Part shown: positions 45,292 through 55,169 of the stretch, piece after piece
How the letters are laid out: each line of letters opens with the position of its first letter
Numbering within the stretch: position 1 is the first letter of the stretch
DNA from: a virus
Strand: one strand, 5' to 3'
Length of the DNA: 64,000 nt
Virus record (IMG/VR): IMGVR_UViG_3300036715_003261
Location: 1-64,000 of that record
Made by a program: the position numbers and the translations under genes
Notes under the pieces: generated by a model
The model's database searches: none
Told to the model about the DNA's origin: nothing
Seen by the model: the letters and a program-made list of their open reading frames with translations, nothing else

Positions 45292-48129
45292 TCAAGTCAA
45301 GACGATGGAACCGAGAGCTTCCGCCACCTGATCCAAAGTTGCCAGGGACGAGATCTTGATACTCGAGAAATCGAACCCGCGCGCCTTCGGTTGCGCGCAT
45401 TCGATGAGATGGACGATCGCTGCTTGCGACGCAGTCTTTGCTGACAGCTCGGTGATGTCGGGGATGTCGTAGCCTTCGTCAGTGCGCATCGTTCCACCTG
45501 GGCGCTTGCCCAGCGTTGCTGCACCGAGAGCCGTCGTACCGACGGCAAGCGGCACCTTGAACTTGCGCATCCACGGGAACGCGGTGAGCGCCTTGTAGCC
45601 GCCCAACAGCAAACCCGTTCCACCGAGAACCTTGCCGACATGCGCACGCGTGACCGCGTCTTGTGCATCGATCGCAGCACCGCGTGTGGTGTCACCGTAC
45701 GGCGTGTGTAGCACGTCCGTCGTCGGCGCCGCATCAGGACGAAGACCGATGCCCTCGGGCACGAGCCGTCGGTAGAGCATCTCGCCAGCGTACGCGCGCT
45801 TCTCGCGAACGTTCGCGAAGAACGGCATCAAGGTGTTCGCGATCTTCGACGACTCGAGCGCGCTACTCTCGATCAGCTCGTCCAGAATCTCTGGACGGTC
45901 AGCGAATATGTTGAGCGACCAACGCGCGGCTGCAGCCACCTTGGCAAGCGTGTACGGAGACAGCTGCAATATCTGACCGGCAAGCTTGGTAGATGCAAGC
46001 GCAATGAACTCGGCGTCCTTGAAGACAACGCCGTTGGTCGCTGCAGCGCTGAGCACTTCACCAAGTGGGTACATGAGCAGCTGGTTTGTGTTGATGTTCT
46101 CGGACGACGCGAGCTTGGGGCCTGCGTGATCACGGAACTTCACGATGAACGACCGCTCGTCAGGCGTGAGCGTGCTCGAGGCGAGAGGCTCGGCGCGGAT
46201 CACCTTGTCGATGTCGGAGAGTTTTTGCGATGCACCACTCTTGAGCGCGAGACGCTCCGCGATCGCTCCAAGCTCTGCGGAGAGCCGTACCTCGTGAACG
46301 TAGGCGACCTTCTTGAGCGTGTAGCCGGTGCGATCGGCGGGACGGAACACGCGCGAGATGTCGAAGAAGTCGGGCGAGGGGTTGTGGACGTAGTCCTTGA
46401 ACCCGTTCTCGTCGACCTGGTTCATCGCGAACTTCACGTGATCGCAGTAGTCCGCGCGCGTGGGCGCTTCGTTGCCACAACGGGCGCAGACATCGCGCTT
46501 GATGCGACAGTTGTGAACCGCTAGCCCCTCGATGAGGTAGCTCTCGTCTTCCTCGACCTCTAGATTGTAGACGTCCGTCTCCATGTAACGCGCGTCGATC
46601 TCGCGGATGGGGGTGCAAACGTACTCGTCGACGATTTTCCGGCTTTCCTTCTTGGCCAGGACTTCGTGCGCCACCACCTTGGCGCAGACCCCTCGCAGTC
46701 GATGGGCCCATTGTGCGCCGATGTGGACGACCCATTCGTACGTGTCTGTCGCGCTGAAGCCGCTGCCCGCTTTGTGGGTGAGTTGATTGCACGAGGCGAG
46801 GATGCCCAAACGCGGCAACATGCGCGTCCACTGCGCGGCGAGCGCGTCCGACGCCGTTGAAATCTTGAGCCACCCGTCACGTCCGCACCCGTCGCCGTTG
46901 GCGTACGCGCCGAACATCTCGCGCTGCATCGCCGTGTTCCACTGCATTGCCGCCGGTGACAACTGCTTGGTCTTCGCCAAGGCGCTGCCGTGCGTGTAAC
47001 ACAGGGCCGCAAGACGATCGTCACAGACCAGAATGCCGCGCGCCTCGGACGTGTTCTTGCGTTCGAACGTCCAGGGCGCGTTTCGTGTTCCGAACTCGGC
47101 GCACAGCGCAGCAATCTCGCCGTGGACCGCGTCGTCCTTGTGCGTTGTCAGCTCGATGGCGTAGGGCGCGCCGTCGCGCCAGATGATGTGACCTTCGGCA
47201 AGGTAGTAGCCGAACAGGCGTGCGAACGCGCGGGTCAGGTACTCGGGCGACGTCTCTGTCCGATCGATGGGTGCAAGCAGGAGCTGGTCATCGAGACAGT
47301 TCGCGTGCGTCCAATCACCCTGCACCTTGGCATCGTCCCGCCACTTCCACTTCGCGCCCCCAGGCTGAAAACGCTTGACGCTCTCGAGCGGCGTCGCGAA
47401 GAACGGATGTTCTTCGGTTGCGTTAATCTCCGGATGCGCTTCCGCACGGATCGTGTAGACGTTCCCGCGATACGGACGCTTGTGTGTCTCGAGTACGCGA
47501 CGCACACGTCCCCGGTGCGTGACTACCTCGTCACCGACCAGCACGTCTTCGATGCACTTCTGGGTGCCGTCGGCCATCGTGACCTTGGCCCCCGCGAGGA
47601 AACAGCCCATGGATACAGGCACGAACTCACCGTCGCTGGCGCGCTTGACCCACTCGGGGTCCTTGTCGTTGTCGACCGAGACGAGCAGCTCCACGCGGTG
47701 CATGCGCGGGTTCCAGAACGCCTTCTTGACCACGCCGGACGCTTTGGACGGATCTCGGTTCACGTGGTGCTTGAAAGCGTGGGCAGGGTTCTTCTCGAAC
47801 GACGCGTAGTGCTCGGTCAGCTCTTCACCGGGCGGCACGAACCAGCGGCGATCGACAGACGCGATCTTGCCACGCGCGGGAACAGGGAACTCGGGGAACC
47901 CGTCACCGTTGCGGTTCGGGCCGTAGGTCTCTTCGGCGCCGAGAGCGTTGAGAAGGAGCGACGTCTTGCCCGGTTCGGGCGCGACCGCCTTGATGTAGTC
48001 GAGCGCCTCGGACGCGTACTTCGTGATGCGGCTGGTGTCGACGCTGCGCCCGTTGTTCCAGGTGAGCACGGTCTGCACTGTCGGCTCTCCCGTCGGGAAG
48101 TAGTCGTCCAGCTCGATGATCTTCTTCAC
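45292..48129 (-). CDS. Head protein (probable prohead protease) interrupted by an intein
   Basis: 945 codons, of which 365 are an intein (residues 176-540), leaving a 580-residue spliced product. The exteins join at FVPVSMG | CRIKRDVCARCG, a motif pair (vSMGC+v.xDVCsxCG) recurrent in phage head proteins. Upstream are DGFPEFP and RVELLVSVDNDKDPEW blocks; downstream is a helical C-terminal half with a hydrophobic segment (VGKVLGGTGLLLGG). Position just before scaffold and capsid genes suggests a head-maturation protease or core protein, but no catalytic triad can be named. Confidence 0.6.
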   Translation of the reverse strand: MKKIIELDDYFPTGEPTVQTVLTWNNGRSVDTSRITKYASEALDYIKAVAPEPGKTSLLLNALGAEETYGPNRNGDGFPEFPVPARGKIASVDRRWFVPPGEELTEHYASFEKNPAHAFKHHVNRDPSKASGVVKKAFWNPRMHRVELLVSVDNDKDPEWVKRASDGEFVPVSMGCFLAGAKVTMADGTQKCIEDVLVGDEVVTHRGRVRRVLETHKRPYRGNVYTIRAEAHPEINATEEHPFFATPLESVKRFQPGGAKWKWRDDAKVQGDWTHANCLDDQLLLAPIDRTETSPEYLTRAFARLFGYYLAEGHIIWRDGAPYAIELTTHKDDAVHGEIAALCAEFGTRNAPWTFERKNTSEARGILVCDDRLAALCYTHGSALAKTKQLSPAAMQWNTAMQREMFGAYANGDGCGRDGWLKISTASDALAAQWTRMLPRLGILASCNQLTHKAGSGFSATDTYEWVVHIGAQWAHRLRGVCAKVVAHEVLAKKESRKIVDEYVCTPIREIDARYMETDVYNLEVEEDESYLIEGLAVHNCRIKRDVCARCGNEAPTRADYCDHVKFAMNQVDENGFKDYVHNPSPDFFDISRVFRPADRTGYTLKKVAYVHEVRLSAELGAIAERLALKSGASQKLSDIDKVIRAEPLASSTLTPDERSFIVKFRDHAGPKLASSENINTNQLLMYPLGEVLSAAATNGVVFKDAEFIALASTKLAGQILQLSPYTLAKVAAAARWSLNIFADRPEILDELIESSALESSKIANTLMPFFANVREKRAYAGEMLYRRLVPEGIGLRPDAAPTTDVLHTPYGDTTRGAAIDAQDAVTRAHVGKVLGGTGLLLGGYKALTAFPWMRKFKVPLAVGTTALGAATLGKRPGGTMRTDEGYDIPDITELSAKTASQAAIVHLIECAQPKARGFDFSSIKISSLATLDQVAEALGSIVLT
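46510..47604 (-). mobile_element. Intein with LAGLIDADG homing endonuclease
   Basis: A 365-residue insert with all splicing marks: first residue Cys (CFLAGAKVTMADGTQKC, block A), TEEHPFF (block B, Thr238-x2-His241), DVYNLEVEEDESYLIEGLAVHN at the end (blocks F and G, His-Asn), then Cys541 as first C-extein residue. Two LAGLIDADG motifs, LFGYYLAEG (305-313) and MFGAYANGDG (405-414), keep their acidic residues (Glu312, Asp413), so the endonuclease looks active. It interrupts the most conserved stretch of the host protein, as inteins usually do. Confidence 0.9.
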
Positions 48130-48695
48130 GGCAGAAGGCTCCGCAGTAGGCTGGTCGCATCGCTGCGATGGCGAACGAGCTGGACGAGCATCGCGTGCTT
48201 GAGGCTTGGGTCGTCGAGCAGATAGCAGCCGTCTTCAAGCACGTCATCGACCATGATCGCAGCCGCGAGCTTCTGCGCCGTCGTCGTGGCTGGCGACATT
48301 CCCGTGTCTACCATCGACCCCAGGCCGCTCGATTGCGACGGCTTGGGGCCTCCACGAAAGATGTCACCGAGGGCCTGCATGCTTCCGACACCGGCGGCTG
48401 TCAGAAGCGCCTGGTTGCGTGCGTCACGTAGAACGTCGGCGCTGTGGCGCTTTGCATCGCCGAGCATCATGTGTCCGACGCCAAGCGCAGGCACGCCGAG
48501 ACCGACACCCCATCCCAACCCCTTCTGCAACGCAGAGAGCGCCGCGGGGTCGAACGCTGCACGCTTGAACAACCCGAACGCGGCGAAGTCCGCCATCGCG
48601 AGCTTCTCACGCAGCGTGGCGCTTGCAGGACGCGCGGACGCGATCTTCTCGGCGAGGAAGACCGACGTCTCGAGGGCTTGTGTGAAGGGTGTCAT
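48126..48695 (-). CDS. Virion-type protein, unknown function
   Basis: 189 residues. A helical N-terminus with a K-x-A-x2-A-style segment (FLAEKIASARPASATLREK) is followed by a hydrophobic Gly-rich stretch (GLGWGVGLGVPALGVGHMML) and a helical end. Overlaps the start of the intein-bearing gene by ATGA. Probably an internal head protein. Confidence 0.5.
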   Translation of the reverse strand: MTPFTQALETSVFLAEKIASARPASATLREKLAMADFAAFGLFKRAAFDPAALSALQKGLGWGVGLGVPALGVGHMMLGDAKRHSADVLRDARNQALLTAAGVGSMQALGDIFRGGPKPSQSSGLGSMVDTGMSPATTTAQKLAAAIMVDDVLEDGCYLLDDPSLKHAMLVQLVRHRSDATSLLRSLLP

Positions 48696-48697
48696 GA

Positions 48698-49144
48698 TCA
48701 GCGAAGCGCTTGCGCGACTCCCTGGCTGAGTTCCGGCGGGAGGCCGTGCATCCCAGAAGCGATGCCGGTCAGGCCGCCGAGCAGAGCGCCGAGAGCGCCC
48801 GCGGGGACCGCGCTCTTCTGCTGCTCGTACGGATCGCTCGACAGGAAGTGCGGTGCCATGCCGATGCCTGCACCGGCAGCAGCCGGCATCGCGGCACGGC
48901 GAAGCAGCGCCATGAGCGCGGGGCTCTCGGCGATCTTCTCGTTGGTGAGCGTGGCGTACGCGGCGATGCCATCTGCGATTGCGCGCGCTTCCTTGCGACG
49001 CACGAAGGCCTTCATGCCGATCGTCGCGACGGCTTCCTTGATCGTCAGCTCGGGAACGCCGAGCATCGCGCCGGCGACCTTGTGGAGGCCGAGGTCACGG
49101 ACGGCGGAGGTGACGTGCGGAGGGATGAGGTCATCGAGGGTCAC
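48698..49144 (-). CDS. Virion-type protein, unknown function
   Basis: 148 residues with an N-terminal helical region (DDLIPPHVTSAVRDLGLHKV) and a Gly/Ala zipper near the C-terminus (AGALGALLGGLTGIASGM). Coupled to its upstream neighbour by overlap. Function unknown. Confidence 0.5.
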   Translation of the reverse strand: MTLDDLIPPHVTSAVRDLGLHKVAGAMLGVPELTIKEAVATIGMKAFVRRKEARAIADGIAAYATLTNEKIAESPALMALLRRAAMPAAAGAGIGMAPHFLSSDPYEQQKSAVPAGALGALLGGLTGIASGMHGLPPELSQGVAQALR

Positions 49145-50406
49145 GAGTTGCCTCCAGGCAGTTGCAGTTTTTCGAGGTCGCGCGCGAGATCCTGGACGGG
49201 AGGCGTCACCCAGCGATGGTTGTCGGAGTGGACCTGTCCGTCGTACTTCAGGTTCTTGAGGTCACCGCCGGTGTTGCCTGCTGGATAGGGGTGCAGATCG
49301 CGGAGCGCAGTAAGGGGCCACTCCTCGCGCGGTTGTCGGTTGGGAACCACGCCGCGAGCGTAGCCTTGATGTGTCGACGCTTCAGGCGCCTTGTTCATGT
49401 GCGTGTGCAATGCGCCGCCGAGCCCGCCCGCGGCTGCACCGCCGAGAGCGCCGCGCATCGCGCCGCCGGCTCGGTCGTCCTTGTCAGCAAGCGCACCGCT
49501 GATTGCGCCGACACCGCCGCCCATCAACGCTCCTCGGCCGAGCGAGGGAAGCAGTTCGGCGAGCGCGGGCGGCAGCACCATGGCGCGCTTGTCGTTGCCG
49601 CCGGTCACCGCGCGTTCCGAATCCGCGAGCAGCTTGATCGACATGTAGTCCGGACCCGAGCCCGACATCACAGCCTGACGCAGGAACGACCGTACTGCAT
49701 TCTTGTCGGTCGAGAGCACCGGCGCGAAGCGAGACATCGTGTGGTAGGCCTCCATGAGCGTCTTGTCGTCCGCGTTGGCGAGGACCGAGTCGGTCTTCTT
49801 CAGCTCACCCAAGATGGCTTGACGTGCGGCCTCGTCTCCGGCATGGCTTGCGGTCTCCATCGCCTTGTTGGCCATGTCGCGCAGGAGGTTGGCGCCGGTG
49901 GTGCCCATCTCCTTGCCGAACGTCTGGATGGCCGCGCCCGCTCCCATGGAGAACGGATCCTTCTTCTCACCGAATTCGCGTCCGGTGATCTTGCGTTTGA
50001 TGAGGTCGCCGATGCCGCCCGAGATGCCTTGTGCGACGCCCGTTACGGGCGATGCCCCGAGCTGTCCGAAGCTGCCCTTGAGGCCGCTCGCACCGCCAGC
50101 TCCGAACTCGGCGCCCTGGCCTGACATCTCGCGACCTGCGTGCGCGATGTTGCCTCCGATGGCTTGTCCTGTCGCACTCGCGCCCTGACCGAGCATGTGT
50201 CCGAGGATCGCTGACCACGGGTTCGCCGCGGCCGTCTTCATCGGGTTGTACTCGGCGCGGTTGAGCTGTTGCTCCGTCGAGTGTGCACGATCGATCGCCT
50301 TGTGCACGATGCCCGGGATCATCGCACCCACTGCAAGAGGCAGCATGACGCCTGCGCGCTTCTCGACGAAGCGACCAACGCCGTGACGCACGGCCAGTTC
50401 GAGCAC
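49141..50406 (-). CDS. Large glycine-zipper virion-type protein
   Basis: 421 residues from GTG50406, five bases after the upstream stop; longer readings were rejected because they overlap the upstream gene antiparallel to its frame. Alternating Gly/Ala-rich membrane-like zippers (GRGALMGGGVGAISGAL; MRGALGGAAAGGLGGAL) and charged helices. The last 90 residues are hydrophilic and Pro/Asn-rich. Probably an ejected or internal virion protein. Confidence 0.5.
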   Translation of the reverse strand: MLELAVRHGVGRFVEKRAGVMLPLAVGAMIPGIVHKAIDRAHSTEQQLNRAEYNPMKTAAANPWSAILGHMLGQGASATGQAIGGNIAHAGREMSGQGAEFGAGGASGLKGSFGQLGASPVTGVAQGISGGIGDLIKRKITGREFGEKKDPFSMGAGAAIQTFGKEMGTTGANLLRDMANKAMETASHAGDEAARQAILGELKKTDSVLANADDKTLMEAYHTMSRFAPVLSTDKNAVRSFLRQAVMSGSGPDYMSIKLLADSERAVTGGNDKRAMVLPPALAELLPSLGRGALMGGGVGAISGALADKDDRAGGAMRGALGGAAAGGLGGALHTHMNKAPEASTHQGYARGVVPNRQPREEWPLTALRDLHPYPAGNTGGDLKNLKYDGQVHSDNHRWVTPPVQDLARDLEKLQLPGGNS

Positions 50407-50411
50407 GTCCG

Positions 50412-51341
50412 CTAGCTGCACTGGGACCTCGCGTGTGCGGCACCGAGACGGAGCCGGTTGGCCTCGACGGCGATCTTGACCAGCGTGGCGAACGTTCGGT
50501 TGGCGTCGGTCTCGTCGACGAGATGACGATCTGCGAGTGCCGCGACCTTCGCGTGCGCGTCGTCGAAGGAGATCGGCGCGAGGCCCTGGCTCTCCTTGAC
50601 CATGTTCAACACCACGAGACCGATCTCGTGGTTGTGCAGCGCGAGCGCGTCCTTCTCGAACGCAGCCGCGGTGGGCGCCCCCGATGCGCGCTTGAGCAAC
50701 GTTCCGAGGTTGGTGAACGCGTCTTCGAACGCCCACTCGGCCTGCTTGTACTGGTCCTCGAGGACCGCTGCCAGCTTCATGATGCGGCGATCGCGGAACG
50801 CCGCCTCTTTGGCTTCGTCCTTCTTGGGCGGGAACGGCGGCGCCTTCTTCTTCGGCTTGTCCTCGTCGTCCTTGGCCTTCTGCTTCGGTCCTTTGGGGAA
50901 CGGACCGTCGTTGTCGTCAGCGCCGTCGTCGTCGTCAGCAGGCACCGCAGGTTCGTCGCCCGCGAGATCGTGGCGCTGCATCTCGTTGGGCAGCGGCCCT
51001 TCGTCGCCGTCGGGCTCCGCGTGGGGCATGCCCCCAGCGTCGCCACCAGGAGCCATGTGCGGAACGTCGACCTGCCCGATGAGCTGTTGAACGATCTGAC
51101 GAGCGTCGATCGGATCGAACTCGTTCGTCATGTCCGGCTGTCCTTGGGCCTTCTGCTGGTCCATGAGACGCAGGAACGCCTGCGTGTTCGCGGCCTGGAC
51201 CATGCGCGCGATCTGGTCAGGGTTCAGCGAACCTTGTGCGGCCTCAGCGGTCGCAGCATCGGCAAGCTTGTCACCGTTCATGAACCGATCGACGACCCGC
51301 TCGGCCATCTGATCGAAGTCTTGTTCGCGAAATGCACGCAT
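50412..51341 (-). CDS. Acidic/lysine-rich virion-type protein
   Basis: 309 residues from ATG51341, which overlaps the upstream TGA. The N-terminal 90 residues are helical. The middle is a strongly charged low-complexity region (VPADDDDGADDNDGPFPKGP, then a Lys/Pro-rich run), and the C-terminal 110 residues are helical again. It could be a scaffold, spacer or nucleic-acid-associated core protein. No enzyme motif. Confidence 0.5.
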   Translation of the reverse strand: MRAFREQDFDQMAERVVDRFMNGDKLADAATAEAAQGSLNPDQIARMVQAANTQAFLRLMDQQKAQGQPDMTNEFDPIDARQIVQQLIGQVDVPHMAPGGDAGGMPHAEPDGDEGPLPNEMQRHDLAGDEPAVPADDDDGADDNDGPFPKGPKQKAKDDEDKPKKKAPPFPPKKDEAKEAAFRDRRIMKLAAVLEDQYKQAEWAFEDAFTNLGTLLKRASGAPTAAAFEKDALALHNHEIGLVVLNMVKESQGLAPISFDDAHAKVAALADRHLVDETDANRTFATLVKIAVEANRLRLGAAHARSQCS

Positions 51342-52012
51342 CAGTGAAGGATCTCCCCGTGAGGCACGATGTCCTCGACATGCCACGTCACCTCGCGGTG
51401 CTTGAGCTTGAGCAGCGTCTCCGCCATGTTCGGCTCGCCGCGGTTTGCCGCCGCTTGCGCAGCCGTCATCGCCGTCTTCATCAGCTGGTGAGCCGCGAGC
51501 GCATCCGGGCCTGCGATGCTCGAAGCACGCAGCGTGCTGATGCTGCGGAAGTATGACTCGCGCATGGCTTGTTCGTTGACGTGGTCTGGTGAAAGCACAG
51601 TCTTGCGACCGCTGAGGTGTGCGATCGCCTCGATGCCGTCGAAGTGCAGCGCGCGCTCGAGCATGACTTTGCCCGTTCGCGAGCCCTTGTACATGTTGAC
51701 CCAGCGCATCATCTCAAGTCGATCGCGGAACGCGGCAACGTTGCAGCAGAGATGGCGATAGGGCGAGAGAAGTTCAGGAGGCACGCCGCCCCGTGTGCTG
51801 ATGTCCTCGTCAGACGCACCGGCGATGATCCACGCTTGAAGCAGCTCGCGTTCGAACGCGTCTTCGTACACGTCGACCACGCGTTCGATCACGTCGTCCG
51901 CAACGCCTTGGGTCTTGAAGTTCCAAAGGGCAGCTTCGTACGCGTGTGCAGGCGCGTGCGGCGACCGCATCACCGCTTGGTAGCGGTCGTCGGGGCTGCG
52001 TTCACGACGCAT
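51341..52012 (-). CDS. Helical protein with HTH-like segment
   Basis: 223 residues, all-alpha in appearance. The segment LLQAWIIAGASDEDISTRGG followed by VPPELLSPYRHLCCNVAAF fits a helix-turn-helix-like unit seen in phage-encoded proteins of unknown role. A later ALAAHQLMKTAMTAAQAAAN helix follows. It might contact DNA, for example in packaging, but that is inference. Its 5' end overlaps the preceding gene by 11 bases. Confidence 0.5.
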   Translation of the reverse strand: MRRERSPDDRYQAVMRSPHAPAHAYEAALWNFKTQGVADDVIERVVDVYEDAFERELLQAWIIAGASDEDISTRGGVPPELLSPYRHLCCNVAAFRDRLEMMRWVNMYKGSRTGKVMLERALHFDGIEAIAHLSGRKTVLSPDHVNEQAMRESYFRSISTLRASSIAGPDALAAHQLMKTAMTAAQAAANRGEPNMAETLLKLKHREVTWHVEDIVPHGEILH

Positions 52013-55000
52013 GGTCGTCCGGCTCCTTGACGGCCTGCACCCCGCGGCTCAAGCGCAGGACCAGGTCACCAAGCCCCTTGAACGTCGACTGGAGGTTGTC
52101 CTCGAGTCCCGAGAAGGTCTGCTCACCGATCTGCGGCTTGAGGGCGGACTCCTGCATCCACAGCGTCAACATGACGCGCGCGAGGTTGTCGACCGCCTTC
52201 TCGAGGTTCGGCAGGTACTGGCCCACCACGCTATGAAGTGCCGGCGACTGCGCGAGCGTTGCCACAGCAGCTGCGTCGAACATGTCTGCCGAATGCAACT
52301 GCGCGGCTTGATCGAGGAAGTGCGGATTGACCTCCTGCGGAAGCGTCTGCGCGTTCGGGCCGTCTGGCGGCATCGTCGCGTTGGGCGGCTGTTGCTGCTG
52401 ACCCATCGACGGATCCATGCCGGGCTGTCCGCCCATGCCACTCATCATCGATGGGTCTTGTCCCATGCCGGGCTGTCCGCCCATGCCCATCGACGGATCC
52501 ATGCCGAGCTGTCCGCCCATGCTCATCGACGGATCCATGCCGGGCTGTCCGCCCATGCTCATCGACGGGTCCTGTTGCGCCTGGCCACCCATCATCGACG
52601 GGTCACCTGCAGCCGGCGGGAACGCGCCGCCCGGCGGCATGCCCGGCGGAACAGCGGCACCCATCGACGGGTCTTGGGGCGGTGCACCCATGCCTGCCGT
52701 CATGCCAGGCGGCATGCCGGGTTGCCCCGTCGCGAGATTCATCGAAGACGGAGGAGCGCCCATCGCCTGCGTCTGCACGCTCGGCGCAGGAGGCGCGCCA
52801 CCCGCGATCTCGGACGAGCGCTGGAGCAGCATCTGGATGGTCTGCTGCTTCTCGACCAGCTTCTGCATCTCCTGCTGGATGTGCTGGTCCATCTCCATCG
52901 CCGCGAGGTCGAGTGGAGCGGGCGGAGGCGGGGCCGGAGGAGCCTGGCCCATGGCGGCCATCGCCGCGTCCTGGCCGAGGTTCGGGTCGCCGCCCATGCT
53001 CGGGTCCATGCCGGGATCGCCGCCCGGAGGTCCGTCGCTCGGGGGCGCCTTCTTCTTCGGCTTGTCGGAGTCGGACTTCTTCTTGTCGTCGTCCGCCGCG
53101 CCTTTGAAGTACGACTTCAACGCTGCCGACTTTTCGTGACCGATCGAGAAGTGATGTCCGGTGGATGTCACGATTGGAACGCAACCACGATCATGGTCGT
53201 AGGGCAGGATCGCGATGCTCTCACCCTTCTGAATGACGTGACCGTCCGGCAGGCGCATGTCGGCGTGCGCGTCATGCATCACGGTTGCATGTTCGGCGTG
53301 CGGCGCGTACTGACGCCACCAACCGGGTGTTTGATCCGCAAGCTTGTCGAGGCGCATCTGCACCCGCGCGAGCTGTTGGCTCGTCGCAATCCACGCAGTC
53401 GCCTTGTGGTCTGCTGCCGTCTTGACGAGCAACGCCTCGGCATCGACGACCGAGATGTTGCACGCGAATGCGAGCTTCTTGAGCGCGGGCACGAAGCTCA
53501 GCGGTGCCATCCCGTTGATGGAGAACTGCTTGGCGCCTGCGTCCTTGATCGAGACCTTCTTCGCGCCGACCGCGGAGAGCATGTTCGAGACACATGCCTG
53601 TAGGTCGAGCGCTGACTGGAACCAGCCGCGCTCGTTGAGGCGCACCTTAAGCGGCACCCAGATGAAGTCCGTCGGAAGGTAGACGACATCGGCGCCCTTG
53701 GGCATCCAGATCGTGTTGTACGGATACGCTGCGTCGGTCGAGAGCGTCTTCTCGGGACCGAAGTCTCCAGGCGTCGCCTTGATGCGACGGACGCCATCCG
53801 ACCCCGTCGAGATCGACTTGATCGTGACGGGACCCGTCGCTTGGAACGTGGTGCCGCGCTGGCGGACGAAGAAGCCCTTGCCCGCCTTGGGCTCACCACT
53901 GACGTCCGTGAACATGCGGGCATGCAACGAACCGCCGACACCGTCCGCGATCGAATCACGGCCCACGAGCCTGTTCGGCTCGATGTAGTCACCGTTGTCG
54001 AACACCGCGAGGAACGGCTTGGCGTCATACCCACGGCGCGTGGCGTAGCTGCCCTCGTCTGGCCGCCCGTGCGGGTAGACCTTGTTCGAGCTGCCGTGCG
54101 TCTCGGGATCGGTGTACGAGTTGTCGACGAGTGGGTTGTGTGCGGGAACGGCCGGACGTCGGCCGTAACGCGTGCCCTCATCGAACAGATCGATCGGGAA
54201 GGGCATCACGAACGCGGTGCGCTCCTTCCCGTCCGATGCGTAGAGCGTGTAGATGCCGGGCTGCTTGGGCTCGACCCAGTGCTCGTAGGGCTGCTCTTGC
54301 ACCGCCATGTTGCGGTTCAGGCGCTCGTCCTTGGCGGCGAAGCCCTTCTTGCGCACACCCGTGTACGCCTCCCCGGCCTTGTCACCGAAGATGCGCTTGA
54401 AGTCGGTCGGTGTGTTGTCGGCGTCGGCGATCCACAGCGCACCGCCATGTTGCTGCCTGGCCGCGACCTTCTCGAGGCGGGGCTGAAGTGCGGCCGCGAG
54501 CGTCTTCATGCCGTACGTCGACGCCGCCTGCTTGAACAGCGTCGGGTTCCGTTCGAGAAGTCGGACGTAGGCAGCCTTCATCGTGTTCGGCGCGGCCGAG
54601 AGCAACGACGGGAGCATGAGGTCTGCTTCGCTCGCGACCTTCTCGAGCGTCTCCACCGTCATCACCCGTGCGACGTCGATGAGCGCCTTGGGCACCCACG
54701 AGGCATACGAGAATCGGCCGGTGATCGGCGGCACGACGACGTTGCGGATGTCGACGTCTGTGTAGAGCGTCTCGGGCGTCTTGACACCCGCGCCCAAGGA
54801 CGCGAGTCCGGTCTTGTCGATCTCGTCGAGCCAACCCTTGGAGAGCGGCAGGAAGACGTTCAGGGCCTTGTGATAGAAGACCTCGAGCGGCTTGATGGCG
54901 TTGTCGACCATCACCACCGGAACGTAGATCGGTTGGTTGTGGCGCAAGACCACGAACGACCCCACACCTGACCCTTTGTCGATGTCGACATCGAGCACCT

Positions 55001-55157
55001 TGAAGGTGACGACGTCTTGCATCAGGTCAGGCATACGCGTCGACAGCAGGTTGTACGCCATCTCCGACATGCCCTGTTCGAACAGGGCTGTCTCTTGGTC
55101 GGGACCCGCGTTCATGCCGGCCTGGAGCTGTTGAGTGCGGGGCGACATTGCCGGCAT
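52002..55157 (-). CDS. Very large virion protein with Pro/Met/Gly repeat region
   Basis: 1051 residues. The first ~680 look folded (mixed alpha/beta, with GVGSFVVLRHNQPIYVPVVM early and WRQYAPHAEHATVMHDAHAD late). About 690-960 is low complexity, with repeats of the type GGQPGMDPSMSM and long Pro/Met/Gln/Gly runs. The last ~90 residues form helices (SVVGQYLPNLEKAVDNLARV). Function unknown. Its size and position between RNAP and head genes suggest an internal or core virion component. Confidence 0.55.
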   Translation of the reverse strand: MPAMSPRTQQLQAGMNAGPDQETALFEQGMSEMAYNLLSTRMPDLMQDVVTFKVLDVDIDKGSGVGSFVVLRHNQPIYVPVVMVDNAIKPLEVFYHKALNVFLPLSKGWLDEIDKTGLASLGAGVKTPETLYTDVDIRNVVVPPITGRFSYASWVPKALIDVARVMTVETLEKVASEADLMLPSLLSAAPNTMKAAYVRLLERNPTLFKQAASTYGMKTLAAALQPRLEKVAARQQHGGALWIADADNTPTDFKRIFGDKAGEAYTGVRKKGFAAKDERLNRNMAVQEQPYEHWVEPKQPGIYTLYASDGKERTAFVMPFPIDLFDEGTRYGRRPAVPAHNPLVDNSYTDPETHGSSNKVYPHGRPDEGSYATRRGYDAKPFLAVFDNGDYIEPNRLVGRDSIADGVGGSLHARMFTDVSGEPKAGKGFFVRQRGTTFQATGPVTIKSISTGSDGVRRIKATPGDFGPEKTLSTDAAYPYNTIWMPKGADVVYLPTDFIWVPLKVRLNERGWFQSALDLQACVSNMLSAVGAKKVSIKDAGAKQFSINGMAPLSFVPALKKLAFACNISVVDAEALLVKTAADHKATAWIATSQQLARVQMRLDKLADQTPGWWRQYAPHAEHATVMHDAHADMRLPDGHVIQKGESIAILPYDHDRGCVPIVTSTGHHFSIGHEKSAALKSYFKGAADDDKKKSDSDKPKKKAPPSDGPPGGDPGMDPSMGGDPNLGQDAAMAAMGQAPPAPPPPAPLDLAAMEMDQHIQQEMQKLVEKQQTIQMLLQRSSEIAGGAPPAPSVQTQAMGAPPSSMNLATGQPGMPPGMTAGMGAPPQDPSMGAAVPPGMPPGGAFPPAAGDPSMMGGQAQQDPSMSMGGQPGMDPSMSMGGQLGMDPSMGMGGQPGMGQDPSMMSGMGGQPGMDPSMGQQQQPPNATMPPDGPNAQTLPQEVNPHFLDQAAQLHSADMFDAAAVATLAQSPALHSVVGQYLPNLEKAVDNLARVMLTLWMQESALKPQIGEQTFSGLEDNLQSTFKGLGDLVLRLSRGVQAVKEPDDHAS
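52400..52580 (-). repeat. In-frame 36-bp-type repeats (GGQPGMDPSMSM)
   Basis: At least four imperfect units of about 36 bases, containing GACGGATCCATGCCGGGCTG and near variants, encode the Gly-Gln-Pro-Gly-Met-Asp-Pro-Ser-Met unit of the large virion protein. Unit number is likely to vary. Confidence 0.75.
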
Positions 55158-55169
55158 ATGGGACCTCGT

